From Sedimenticola sp. (GTDB taxonomy: Bacteria; Pseudomonadota; Gammaproteobacteria; Chromatiales; Chromatiaceae): DNA of 51,621 nt. This document shows, piece after piece, positions 16,127 through 24,639 of this stretch (position 1 is the stretch's first letter; every line of letters begins with the position of its first letter). The stretch is taken from positions 1-51,621 of the forward strand of contig JALVNE010000023.1 of NCBI GenBank assembly GCA_027026755.1. Direction: 5' to 3'. Position numbers and translations under genes: made by a program. Under the pieces are notes generated by a model. The model made no database searches, was not told where the DNA came from, and worked only from the letters and a program-made list of their open reading frames with translations.

Positions 16127-19100
16127 TCAGGGATGAATCGGCAGGTTGAAATCGCGCTGGATGAACACGGCCATCTGGCCCCGGGTAACCGGATCGTCAG
16201 GGCAGAAATTACCACCACCGCAACCCGAAGTGATACCCTCGGCGGCCAGGGCCTCTATCCAGTCAGCAGCAAAGTCACCGACTGCCACATCGCCAAACAC
16301 CGTACCCGTGGCAGGCGGCGGCGTGAAGCTGGCACCATGCTTGGCGCGCAGCAGGAAGACCGCCATTTGCGCGCGGGTGACATTGTCATCCGGGCAGTAG
16401 TTTCCACCACCGCAGCCGGAAGTGATGCCGTCCGCAACAAACTGTTCGATCCAGGCAGCCGCCCAGTAGCTATCCGACACATCAGCAAATACCGTGCCTG
16501 TTGCCGGTGGGGGCGTGTAGCTGCTGCCATGGATGCCGCGCTCCAGGAACACCGCCATCTGGGCCCGGCTGACATTGTCCGTATCACAGTAGTTGGGCAA
16601 AGGTGTCTGGTTGTCGCAACCGCTGGTAATACCCGCGAGCCCAATGGACTGTATCCAGGCGTAGAACTGATGAGCCGGCGGCACATCCGCAAACATCTGC
16701 TCATAGGGGATGACGGTGAAAACCACTGGCAGGAATTCTGCACCATAGGGCGCGTCGTTTGCCACCCTCACCTGGGCCTCGTAGGTGCCAGCTGTCAGTG
16801 CCGTGGAATCGAAGGTGAAATCGATTGCCTCCGATGCGCCGGCTGCCACGGTGCCGCTGACCGGATTTTCACTCAGCCATGGGATATCCACATAATTACA
16901 TGCGTGGCTTTCACCGGAATCCAGCTCCACGACCTTGTCATCCCCTGCAGCATTACTGGCCGCTTGTTGAATGGCCCACAAGTGGCCATCGCAACTGATG
17001 CCCAGGCCGCCCTGTTTGTAGTCCGTGATACCGGAATCGAAACTCGCAACCGGCGTATAGTCGTTTGCGACATCCAGCACCGCGACATCATCACCGGTTG
17101 AATCCATGTTGGACAGAACAAACAAATGCCCGGTATCCGGGTTATAGGCCAGTCCGGCAATATTCAGTCCAACATCCTTGGAGTCAAGAATGGTGCCACT
17201 GCGGTCAAAGTGATGGATGGTGCTGTCATTCCAGCTGCCGGCATAGAAAGTATCCGTCAGGAGATCGTAGGCCAGACCGCGCATGGAAGCACCAAATGCC
17301 GGACAAATGCGGCCACCCGTGGGCGCCAGCGTGGCAGGGTCTGACTCATAGATACAGTTGTCCCCCCCCACATTGACCTGCCAAAGCGTCTGGTTGGTCG
17401 TATCATAGGCGCCATCGGCCACATAGAGAGCCTTCCACGCAGAGCTTATGCTGTCACCGGTATTCGTGCCATCCCGAAGGAACCTGTGATTGTCGTCATC
17501 CGTGCCACCAGCCGCCACACCAACGTTGTTCACCCACAGGTCATCCATTTCCTTGTCAAAGGTGATACCCCAGGGGAAACCCAGACCGGTTGTGAACTGG
17601 CTGAGCACATCACCCGCCGCGCTTGGATTGGGCAATGCGTCCGTACCGAGATTCAGCGGGTCAGGCACGTAGCGCAACAGGCTGGCATCGGCATCGTTCA
17701 TATGCTTTGGAGAAGCATGGCGCTGCTTGTCGGCCCAGGGGCCAGCGGCTACTGGCGCTGCAACGGGGCTGTCAACCTCGACCAGGCTGTAGCGGGCATC
17801 TTCACCCCCAGTATTGGCGAGATCCAGGGTCTTGGGCCAACTCATGCCTTCCCACAGCGTCATGGTCACGGGTGATGGCGTGGCGCTCAGGACGGCTGCC
17901 GGGAGGCTGAAATCCTGACGCAGCACACCACCGGCGGAGATAGTCACGGAATGGCTGTCCACGCCGTAACCCCGGGGCGCGGTGGCACTGACACTGACCG
18001 TACCGGTTGGCAGGGCAAGAACATAGAAGCCGTCGTCCAAAGCCGCATTGGCAGGGGTGGCAACACTGACGGTCTCATGGGTGCCGTCACCCACGGTTGC
18101 GCCGTTGATGGCAGTGCCGGTATTGGCATCATACACGTTACCCTCCACCAGCCCGCCGACACCAGGATCCGGGGCACAATGACCGATTGCCACATCGTCG
18201 ATCTGCGCATACCAGTCCCAGTCATTGGTGTTGGGATCATAGTAGCGCCAACGCAACTGGTAATCGTTGGCGCCCGTCAGATAAGAACTCAGATCCAGAC
18301 TGACCGCCTCGCCGGGTGCGGATCGATCACCGCCATGGTCCTCGTTCCAGCTCGACACATTGGTCCAGGTCGTACTGCCATCGACACTGATATCCAGATC
18401 CAGAAAATCGTTGCCAGACAGATTCTGGTAGTTGGCAAGATACGTCAGCACCGCACCGTCAGCAACGCTGATGACCGGAGAAATCAACGAGGTATCGAAT
18501 TCCTTGGTACCGGCCTTGTCACTGCTGACGGAAGCCGCATCGCCGCTGCCGCCGGTGAAGTTGCCACTCTCGCCAGAACCGGCGACATTGCTCCACACCA
18601 CGCCATTGCCGGCATCATCCACCACGGACCAGCCACTGGGCGGGAAGGTGGCGCCGTTGAAATTCTCCGTGACACTGCTGCTGAATCTGTATCCCGGCGC
18701 ATTGCAGGACCCTTCGTCGATCAGCATGGAAAAATCTTCCGTACTGGGAGCTGCCGGCACCGTGACGACCCGGGACTGGCTGACATAACCGTCCACGGAC
18801 ACGTTGAAGGTAAGGGAAGCCCCCTGGGGCAGGCTCACACTGTAGGTGCCTGTCACTGGATCGGTATGGATGGTGGATAGAGGCGTTCCGGCGATATCGA
18901 TAGCCGCATACAGGGGCCAGCCCTTGCCCGAGCCATCAGTCACGGTGCCACTGACCGTGATCATGGACGCCGGGGAAAGATCGAAATCCTGAATGGTGGT
19001 GGCGCCACTCGTCACGCTGACACCATTGGCCGTACCCGTGATATACCCGTACTTGGAAGCAGTGACGGTGTAAGTCCCCACCGGGATGTTGGCGAAGTTG

Positions 19101-20842
19101 TACAGGCCGCTGGCATTCGTGGTGGTGGTGATACCACCGGCATCCACCACGGCGCCTTCGATGGCCGTGCCGCCACTGCTTACCGTACCCGTCAAGGTGC
19201 CCGTGGCGCCAGAGGTACAGCCAGGATACTTGAACGAACCGATACGGGTCTTCCAACTGGCGACGCTGTCTGCGTCATAGTATTCCTGGGTGTACCAGAA
19301 GGTACAGTCATCGACAGGATCCACGCTCATGTTGGAATAATCCCCCCAACGCCCCGAGCTGTGTGACTGGGAGCCGCCTCCGGCGATCAGCACGGCTTCC
19401 GCCTGAGGCAGGGTATTAGCCGTATCGCCCGCCAGGCGACCGGCATAGCGAATGGACGGCGCGGTACCGGTACTGGACACGGAATAGCCCAGCGCGATAT
19501 TCCCCTGCTTATCCATGGCAATGGATCCCATCCAGCGGTGCTCGCCATCCGGGGCATAGGTGCCCTGGTTGACGACACTCCAGCCGGCACCGGAATTGCG
19601 CAACTCGTACCAGCGCACGCCTGCGTGATCGGAACCATTCTCGTCAACCGTGTGATTGGCAACCATGGACTGATGAGTACCAAAGTTGCGATATTGCACC
19701 CGGTACATGAGGCGATCCGAGGCGGCATCCAAAGCCTTGCCTCCCGGTTGCGGGATACAGTTGCGGCTGTATCCGCACATGTCAGTGTCAAAGGCCGCAA
19801 CCGCCGGCGAACTCAGGGACGTAAAAGTGGAATTGGCGGTGTTGCTCCAGTCCACATGAAACGCCCAGATATCCAGTTTTGCACCACTGCCTATCTGCAT
19901 GAACAGGTTGGGCGCTCCCGCGGGCGGCGGCGTGGTACCATCCCAATCTGCAGGCAACATGCCACCCACGCTGGGGTCGGGATCATCGAAGTACACCATT
20001 TGCGCGGCATTGCCCGCCAGCATCTGGCTGCGCTCGAAAGCAACGGCACCCTGCCCGGCCCAGGCATTGCTGTTGCCATCGAACTGGTTGATGGACATAT
20101 AGTAACCGTCCGGCCAGACACCAAAATGCGGATAGTCGTTCATCTTGGTACTGCTGATCTTGAAGTCATACAGATGATAGGCGCCCGTGGGATCCCCTGT
20201 CTGGGAAATGGCGATACACTGGTGAAAATCATTGGGGAAATTGAGGGCAAACTGACTTAGCAGCCAGCGGTCGGCCGCCTGGTCGTACAGCACAATGGGG
20301 TCACCATTGTTGTTGCTCTCGCAAATGCCTCCAAAGCCATTCCACAGGGAATTTATGGGACTGGGCCCCATGAGGCTGTTGCCGTTCTTGTCCCACACCT
20401 GCACCACGGAATTGACCATTTGCACATAGTGATTGGGACCGACATCCCCCACGGTGTCAGGCGGCAACACGCCGGAGACATTGTGGTTGCCTTCAAAATT
20501 CTGCATCGGGGTCGGCATATTGGCCTGGACGGGCATGGTATCTTGCACCACGCTGTCGATGATTTGCGGCTGGAGCCCCCCTTTGGTTTCACCCGTCCGC
20601 CTGGGCAATGGCAAGGCGGGATAGACTTCGATCCTGCCCCCGTTTTTCAGGTATTCGGATATTGGGATGGCAACTTCACGAAAAGGCCGCGAGGCATGAA
20701 CGCTGATGGATGTTCTTACAGTGGGTTTTGCCGACAGACCGTCTTCATTGGCTTGTGTCACCGCTGACAGGCCCATTGCCGACAGGGAAAAAATCAGTGC
20801 CGCCGGCTTGATGAGCCGACCGATGCTTGTTCTTTTTTTCAT
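16127..20842 (-). CDS. Giant secreted multidomain protein with three SLH-like repeats
   Basis: A 1571-residue exported protein. After a signal peptide (about 1-32) comes a ~500-residue region of propeller-like repeats (GDVGPNHYVQMVN, GDPIVLYDQAADRW). Two carboxypeptidase-regulatory-like beta domains follow (about 545-705), then a MAM/choice-of-anchor-J-like domain (about 710-890) and a third regulatory-like domain (about 893-980). A second propeller-like region precedes a short immunoglobulin-like segment (about 985-1375). Three SLH-like repeats end the protein (1384-1451, 1452-1515, 1516-1571). No catalytic motif was recognised; it looks like a surface or adhesion protein. The ATG at 20842 is preferred to that at 20848 because AAGGG then has normal spacing. 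Confidence 0.85.
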   Translation of the reverse strand: MKKRTSIGRLIKPAALIFSLSAMGLSAVTQANEDGLSAKPTVRTSISVHASRPFREVAIPISEYLKNGGRIEVYPALPLPRRTGETKGGLQPQIIDSVVQDTMPVQANMPTPMQNFEGNHNVSGVLPPDTVGDVGPNHYVQMVNSVVQVWDKNGNSLMGPSPINSLWNGFGGICESNNNGDPIVLYDQAADRWLLSQFALNFPNDFHQCIAISQTGDPTGAYHLYDFKISSTKMNDYPHFGVWPDGYYMSINQFDGNSNAWAGQGAVAFERSQMLAGNAAQMVYFDDPDPSVGGMLPADWDGTTPPPAGAPNLFMQIGSGAKLDIWAFHVDWSNTANSTFTSLSSPAVAAFDTDMCGYSRNCIPQPGGKALDAASDRLMYRVQYRNFGTHQSMVANHTVDENGSDHAGVRWYELRNSGAGWSVVNQGTYAPDGEHRWMGSIAMDKQGNIALGYSVSSTGTAPSIRYAGRLAGDTANTLPQAEAVLIAGGGSQSHSSGRWGDYSNMSVDPVDDCTFWYTQEYYDADSVASWKTRIGSFKYPGCTSGATGTLTGTVSSGGTAIEGAVVDAGGITTTTNASGLYNFANIPVGTYTVTASKYGYITGTANGVSVTSGATTIQDFDLSPASMITVSGTVTDGSGKGWPLYAAIDIAGTPLSTIHTDPVTGTYSVSLPQGASLTFNVSVDGYVSQSRVVTVPAAPSTEDFSMLIDEGSCNAPGYRFSSSVTENFNGATFPPSGWSVVDDAGNGVVWSNVAGSGESGNFTGGSGDAASVSSDKAGTKEFDTSLISPVISVADGAVLTYLANYQNLSGNDFLDLDISVDGSTTWTNVSSWNEDHGGDRSAPGEAVSLDLSSYLTGANDYQLRWRYYDPNTNDWDWYAQIDDVAIGHCAPDPGVGGLVEGNVYDANTGTAINGATVGDGTHETVSVATPANAALDDGFYVLALPTGTVSVSATAPRGYGVDSHSVTISAGGVLRQDFSLPAAVLSATPSPVTMTLWEGMSWPKTLDLANTGGEDARYSLVEVDSPVAAPVAAGPWADKQRHASPKHMNDADASLLRYVPDPLNLGTDALPNPSAAGDVLSQFTTGLGFPWGITFDKEMDDLWVNNVGVAAGGTDDDNHRFLRDGTNTGDSISSAWKALYVADGAYDTTNQTLWQVNVGGDNCIYESDPATLAPTGGRICPAFGASMRGLAYDLLTDTFYAGSWNDSTIHHFDRSGTILDSKDVGLNIAGLAYNPDTGHLFVLSNMDSTGDDVAVLDVANDYTPVASFDSGITDYKQGGLGISCDGHLWAIQQAASNAAGDDKVVELDSGESHACNYVDIPWLSENPVSGTVAAGASEAIDFTFDSTALTAGTYEAQVRVANDAPYGAEFLPVVFTVIPYEQMFADVPPAHQFYAWIQSIGLAGITSGCDNQTPLPNYCDTDNVSRAQMAVFLERGIHGSSYTPPPATGTVFADVSDSYWAAAWIEQFVADGITSGCGGGNYCPDDNVTRAQMAVFLLRAKHGASFTPPPATGTVFGDVAVGDFAADWIEALAAEGITSGCGGGNFCPDDPVTRGQMAVFIQRDFNLPIHP

Positions 20843-20899
20843 TGCCATGCCCTTTATTGATGGAATTGTTCAGTTCTTGTCAGGGGTAGTGACATGTAT

Positions 20900-20933
20900 T
20901 TCCGCAACAGAAAACCTCTCCCCCTTTGCGGAA
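20900..20933. promoter_or_regulatory. Inverted repeat upstream of the giant SLH-tailed gene
   Basis: TTCCGCAA (20900-20907) and TTGCGGAA (20926-20933) form a perfect 8-bp inverted repeat with an 18-base spacer, 58-91 bp before the start codon of the minus-strand gene. It could be an operator or a 5'-leader hairpin. Nothing else was recognised in 20843-21136. Confidence 0.35.
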
Positions 20934-21136
20934 TTCGCCACGCTCAATGAAGCTTAACGCCAAGAAACGGTCGTTACAACAATATTTTGACACTTGCAGT
21001 ATTCAGTGTTGCTCGCAATAAATTCAGTATGGAAACATGTCCAACAAACCCTTGCCCTTGCGCGGAAGATTATCAGGCTGTTGTGACATCTTCTCCAGAC
21101 CTCATACGGAAACCGGATCCGTATTACATGCCCTGA

Positions 21137-22249
21137 TCACCTGGTATTGGAAGAGACATCGAGAAGGATCTGTTCATAGGCCTGCAGCACAGTGTCCCAG
21201 CGAAAGGACTCACGGAACCGACGCCGGCTCCATTCCGACATTTCTTCAATTCTGGCGCTGTCGTTCAGCAACTCATCCAGCATCTTGGCGCAACTCTCCT
21301 GGTCCGTAAAATAGGCGGCCCCCGGTCCGGCCACCCAGCGATTGTAGGCATTGTCGTGGGCGAGGACGGGGGACCCGGCGCCCAGAGCTTCGACCAGGGA
21401 GGGGTTGGTACCTCCAACGGTGTGGCCATGGATATACAGCCGGGTATAAAAACGCAGCGCGGCCAGTACGTCCTTGTCGTAGATGGCGCCAGGGAATGTC
21501 ACCTCGTCACCAGCTGCTTCCAGTATGGCGCGGTGATAGGCGTTTTCCCGCGGATTCAGGTTGCCCAGCACCACCAGCTTGACCCCCCTTTTCCGGGCAG
21601 AAAATGCCTGTACGATCTCCAGAATGGAGTTCTCCGGCTCTGGGCGGGCGACCACCAAGGCGTAACCGCCAGGCGTCAAGCCCAGTTTCCGCAACACCGT
21701 CTCATCTGCAGCAGTGATATCTTCTGCACCATAGAGAATCATGGTGATCTTGCGAGCGGAAACCCGTGTCTGCAGGTGTTTCTCGATCTCAGGATGATCC
21801 GCGATGAGATGATTGCCCAGCAGGCAGCCGGCACGCTCATTGAGATACAGCCATGCGCGTCCGGCGGCACTCCACTTGTCTCTGCGCCACTCAACGCCGT
21901 CCATATTGATGAGATTGGTCACCCCCCGAAGACGCAGCAGGATGCAGAACAACGCCGTGTTGTAGCCCAGGGTCAGGGTAAGCCTGTGATGCCTGGAGGC
22001 ATGCCAGATGGCTTTCCAGTCGAAGACCACCGTACCCACTGCATCACCACGGGATACGGGAATATGGACGCGTTGCACGCCTTCCCAGGTATCAGTGAAT
22101 ACGGGCCCCTTTCCCTCCTCCTGGCAATAAACGGTTACCTCCCAGCCCTTTTCCACCAAATAGAGGGAAAGCTTCTCGGCAAAGGTTTCGAACCCCCCGT
22201 GAGCGGCGGGCACGCCGCGGCTACCCAGTATGGCCAGCTTCTTCCTCAT
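21137..22249 (-). CDS. Glycosyltransferase, GT4-like with DUF1972 N-terminus
   Basis: A 370-residue predicted GT-B-fold glycosyltransferase. The N-terminal LGSRGVPAAHGGFETFAEKL matches the DUF1972 domain of rhamnosyl- and related transferases. The C-terminal half carries GGTNPSLVEALGAGSPVLAHD, the usual nucleotide-sugar site of GT4 enzymes. The donor and acceptor cannot be told. The start ATG at 22249 shares one base with the stop of the preceding gene (TGATG), so these genes are coupled. It is last in a three-gene unit with a second glycosyltransferase and WecB. Confidence 0.9.
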   Translation of the reverse strand: MRKKLAILGSRGVPAAHGGFETFAEKLSLYLVEKGWEVTVYCQEEGKGPVFTDTWEGVQRVHIPVSRGDAVGTVVFDWKAIWHASRHHRLTLTLGYNTALFCILLRLRGVTNLINMDGVEWRRDKWSAAGRAWLYLNERAGCLLGNHLIADHPEIEKHLQTRVSARKITMILYGAEDITAADETVLRKLGLTPGGYALVVARPEPENSILEIVQAFSARKRGVKLVVLGNLNPRENAYHRAILEAAGDEVTFPGAIYDKDVLAALRFYTRLYIHGHTVGGTNPSLVEALGAGSPVLAHDNAYNRWVAGPGAAYFTDQESCAKMLDELLNDSARIEEMSEWSRRRFRESFRWDTVLQAYEQILLDVSSNTR

Positions 22250-23364
22250 CAGCTCATCTTCCCGGCAGCCATGGCCATCCCATAACCTTTCAGAGTGGCC
22301 TGCGCCGTCTTGTCCCATGTGTAGTGATCCAGCACATGGTCGCGCAGGGCTTCATCAAAAGGTTGTTCCATGGCCTGGATCACTGCATTCCGTACGGAGC
22401 CGAGATCGTCAGGTTCGCAATAGGCGGCAAAGTCGCCAAAATAGTCCCGCGTATCACCTTTCTCCGTAATCACCAGGTTGCAGCGCATGGCTGCTGCTTC
22501 CAGAGACGACAGGCCCGGCGTCTCCATCCAGCTGATCAGGGCGGACGCCTTGGCCACCTTGTAGTATTTGGCCAGCTCCGCATGATCCACGGCGCCGATG
22601 AAAACCACATTGTCTCCGGCTTCAGCCCTGACCTGTTGGTAATAGGCCATGTGATTGGGCGACGGCTGACCGATGAGGAGCAGCCGGTAAGGAAGATCCT
22701 TCATGGCCCGCACCAGGTTGAGCTGGGATTTCCTTCCCTCGATACGGGCCGCGCAGACCAGGCAGCCCTCATAGTCTTCCAAACCGCTGGCGTCCACCTC
22801 ATCGTAAGCGAAGACCTCCGTATCCACCGCATTGGGCACCACCACATAAGGGGGATCGACAAGCTTCATCTCCCGGGCGACCCGGATCATCTCGGAATCA
22901 GAGTTGGGCAGAAAAACATCCACCCGGGAAACGGTTTTCTTCAGGCTGCGGTAATACCCCTGACCCAGCACCGCCAGGGCGCCTTTGTGCAGCTCGCCAC
23001 TGGTGACACCACGGGCGGCAATCTTCAGATACTCCAGCATATAGGGACTGCTGTGCCTGGCAATCAGACCAAGAAGACCGCCCCGGGCCTTCTGCTCGTA
23101 CTCGGTGTACAGGCCGTAGATGGTGGACAGGGCCACGGGCTTGTCCTGGCGCTTGGCATTGCGCACCTGCAGCCAGGCCTCCTGCACGCGCATGAGGTTG
23201 AACACATGCACCAGATCATAGCCAGATACATCAGGCTCCAGTTCCTCGGCGATGTCCACCTCCACACCCAGCTTTTTCAGATATTCACGGGTCTTGAGCA
23301 TCTGCACCGTGTCGCCGCCCGGTGCGGAGAACAGGGTGATGCGGGACTGGAACAATACCTTCAC
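22249..23364 (-). CDS. Glycosyltransferase, GT4-like
   Basis: A 371-residue predicted glycosyltransferase with the GT-B pattern. GGDTVQMLKTREYL near the start, PNAVDTEVF in the centre, and ETPGLSSLEAAAMRCNLVITEKG with the E-x7-E type motif near the end are visible. The start is a GTG at 23364 overlapping the wecB stop codon as GTGA; a 98-residue upstream in-frame reading is only wecB in another frame. Together with the next gene it probably adds successive sugars to the lipid-linked intermediate, possibly using UDP-ManNAc made by WecB. Confidence 0.87.
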   Translation of the reverse strand: MKVLFQSRITLFSAPGGDTVQMLKTREYLKKLGVEVDIAEELEPDVSGYDLVHVFNLMRVQEAWLQVRNAKRQDKPVALSTIYGLYTEYEQKARGGLLGLIARHSSPYMLEYLKIAARGVTSGELHKGALAVLGQGYYRSLKKTVSRVDVFLPNSDSEMIRVAREMKLVDPPYVVVPNAVDTEVFAYDEVDASGLEDYEGCLVCAARIEGRKSQLNLVRAMKDLPYRLLLIGQPSPNHMAYYQQVRAEAGDNVVFIGAVDHAELAKYYKVAKASALISWMETPGLSSLEAAAMRCNLVITEKGDTRDYFGDFAAYCEPDDLGSVRNAVIQAMEQPFDEALRDHVLDHYTWDKTAQATLKGYGMAMAAGKMS

Positions 23365-24482
23365 GGCTGCAGCAACATCCGGGTGATATCCACGACCTGG
23401 CGGGCGGCGGTGCCGTCGCCATAGGGATTCACCGCGTTGGCCATGGCCCGGTGCGCCTCCCTGTCCTCGATGAGTCGCAGGGCCTCTCTGACGATAGTCT
23501 GGCGATCCGTCCCAACCAGCTTTGCCGTACCCGCCTCTATGCCCTCCATGCGCTCGGTGACATCCCGCATGACCAGTACCGGCACGCCCAGGGACGGTGC
23601 TTCCTCCTGTATGCCACCGGAATCCGTGAGCACCAGCCAGGCCCGGCTCATGAGCCACACCAGGCTGGCATAATCCAGCGGCTCCACGAGATGAATATTG
23701 TCCTTTCCTGCCAGGATCCTGCGCACCGGCTCCTGGACATTGGGATTGAGATGCACGGGATAGACGATCTGTACCTCCTCGTGAGCCGCGGAAATATCGG
23801 CCAGGGCGCCGCAGATGTTCTCGAAGGGCGCGCCAAAGCTCTCCCGGCGATGCCCGGTGACCAGGATGAGTTTTCTGCCCTCCTCCAGGAAGGGAAACCG
23901 GCGCCTCAGGTCGGTGTCACTGTTTTCCAGAATCGCCAGGGCTTCCTGGAGGGCATCGATCACCGTATTACCCACCATCCATACGTTGTCGCGGATGCCT
24001 TCTGCTGCGAGGCTGGCCACAGCCGCTGGCGTGGGCGCAAAATGGTAGCTGGCCAGACGTCCCGCCAAGATACGGTTCAGCTCCTCCGGAAAGGGTGAAT
24101 AGCGGTTGCCGCTACGCAGCCCGGCCTCGAGATGGGCCACGGGCAGCTGCTGATAGAAAGCCGCCAGGGCGCCGGTGAGCACCGTGGTGGTATCGCCCTG
24201 GACGAACACGATATCCGGCCGAAAGTCCTGCAGGGGCTGCTCCAGGGCCATCAGGCAGCGCGCCGTGAGCTGAGTCAGGCTCTGGCCTTCGGTCATGAGA
24301 TCGAGATCGTAATCCACTTCCACCTGGAAGAACTCCAGCACCTGATCGAGCATCTCCCGATGTTGCACCGTCACACAAACACCCACTTTCCAGCTGTCCG
24401 GATCTTCGCGGAAACGGGAAATCAGGGGGCTCATCTTGATCGCCTCGGGACGCGTCCCAAAAATGAAGAGGACTCTTTTCAT
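23361..24482 (-). CDS. wecB: UDP-N-acetylglucosamine 2-epimerase (non-hydrolysing)
   Basis: A 373-residue WecB/MnaA-type enzyme that interconverts UDP-GlcNAc and UDP-ManNAc in the cytoplasm. Typical segments are FIFGTRPEAIKMSPL at the N-terminus, VQGDTTT and AHLEAGLRSGN in the first domain, TGHRRESFG in the middle, and LTDSGGIQEEAPSLGVPVLVMRDVTER near the end. The ATG at 24482 is preferred to the TTG one codon earlier because GGAGGGC then has usual spacing. It starts an overlapping operon with two glycosyltransferases. UDP-ManNAc supply fits with the pyruvyl transferase at 11666, since pyruvylated ManNAc is the known SLH ligand in Gram-positive bacteria. Confidence 0.95.
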   Translation of the reverse strand: MKRVLFIFGTRPEAIKMSPLISRFREDPDSWKVGVCVTVQHREMLDQVLEFFQVEVDYDLDLMTEGQSLTQLTARCLMALEQPLQDFRPDIVFVQGDTTTVLTGALAAFYQQLPVAHLEAGLRSGNRYSPFPEELNRILAGRLASYHFAPTPAAVASLAAEGIRDNVWMVGNTVIDALQEALAILENSDTDLRRRFPFLEEGRKLILVTGHRRESFGAPFENICGALADISAAHEEVQIVYPVHLNPNVQEPVRRILAGKDNIHLVEPLDYASLVWLMSRAWLVLTDSGGIQEEAPSLGVPVLVMRDVTERMEGIEAGTAKLVGTDRQTIVREALRLIEDREAHRAMANAVNPYGDGTAARQVVDITRMLLQP

Positions 24483-24639
24483 CAAAGGGCGCCCTCCGAA
24501 GGATCGGCCGCGGCAAATGCGGGAGAAAAATGGGTCATGACAATATTTTAACGCATTTGCCGGTAAAAACCTTTCTTGTGAACGGCGTCACAATAACCTG
24601 GGGAAGGGCTCTTACGACATCCTCGGCAGAACAGTATAT

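Noticed and set aside
23365..23658. A 98-residue N-terminal extension of the second glycosyltransferase
   Set aside because: This stretch is wecB in another frame. The GTG at 23364 overlaps the wecB stop codon as expected for coupled genes.
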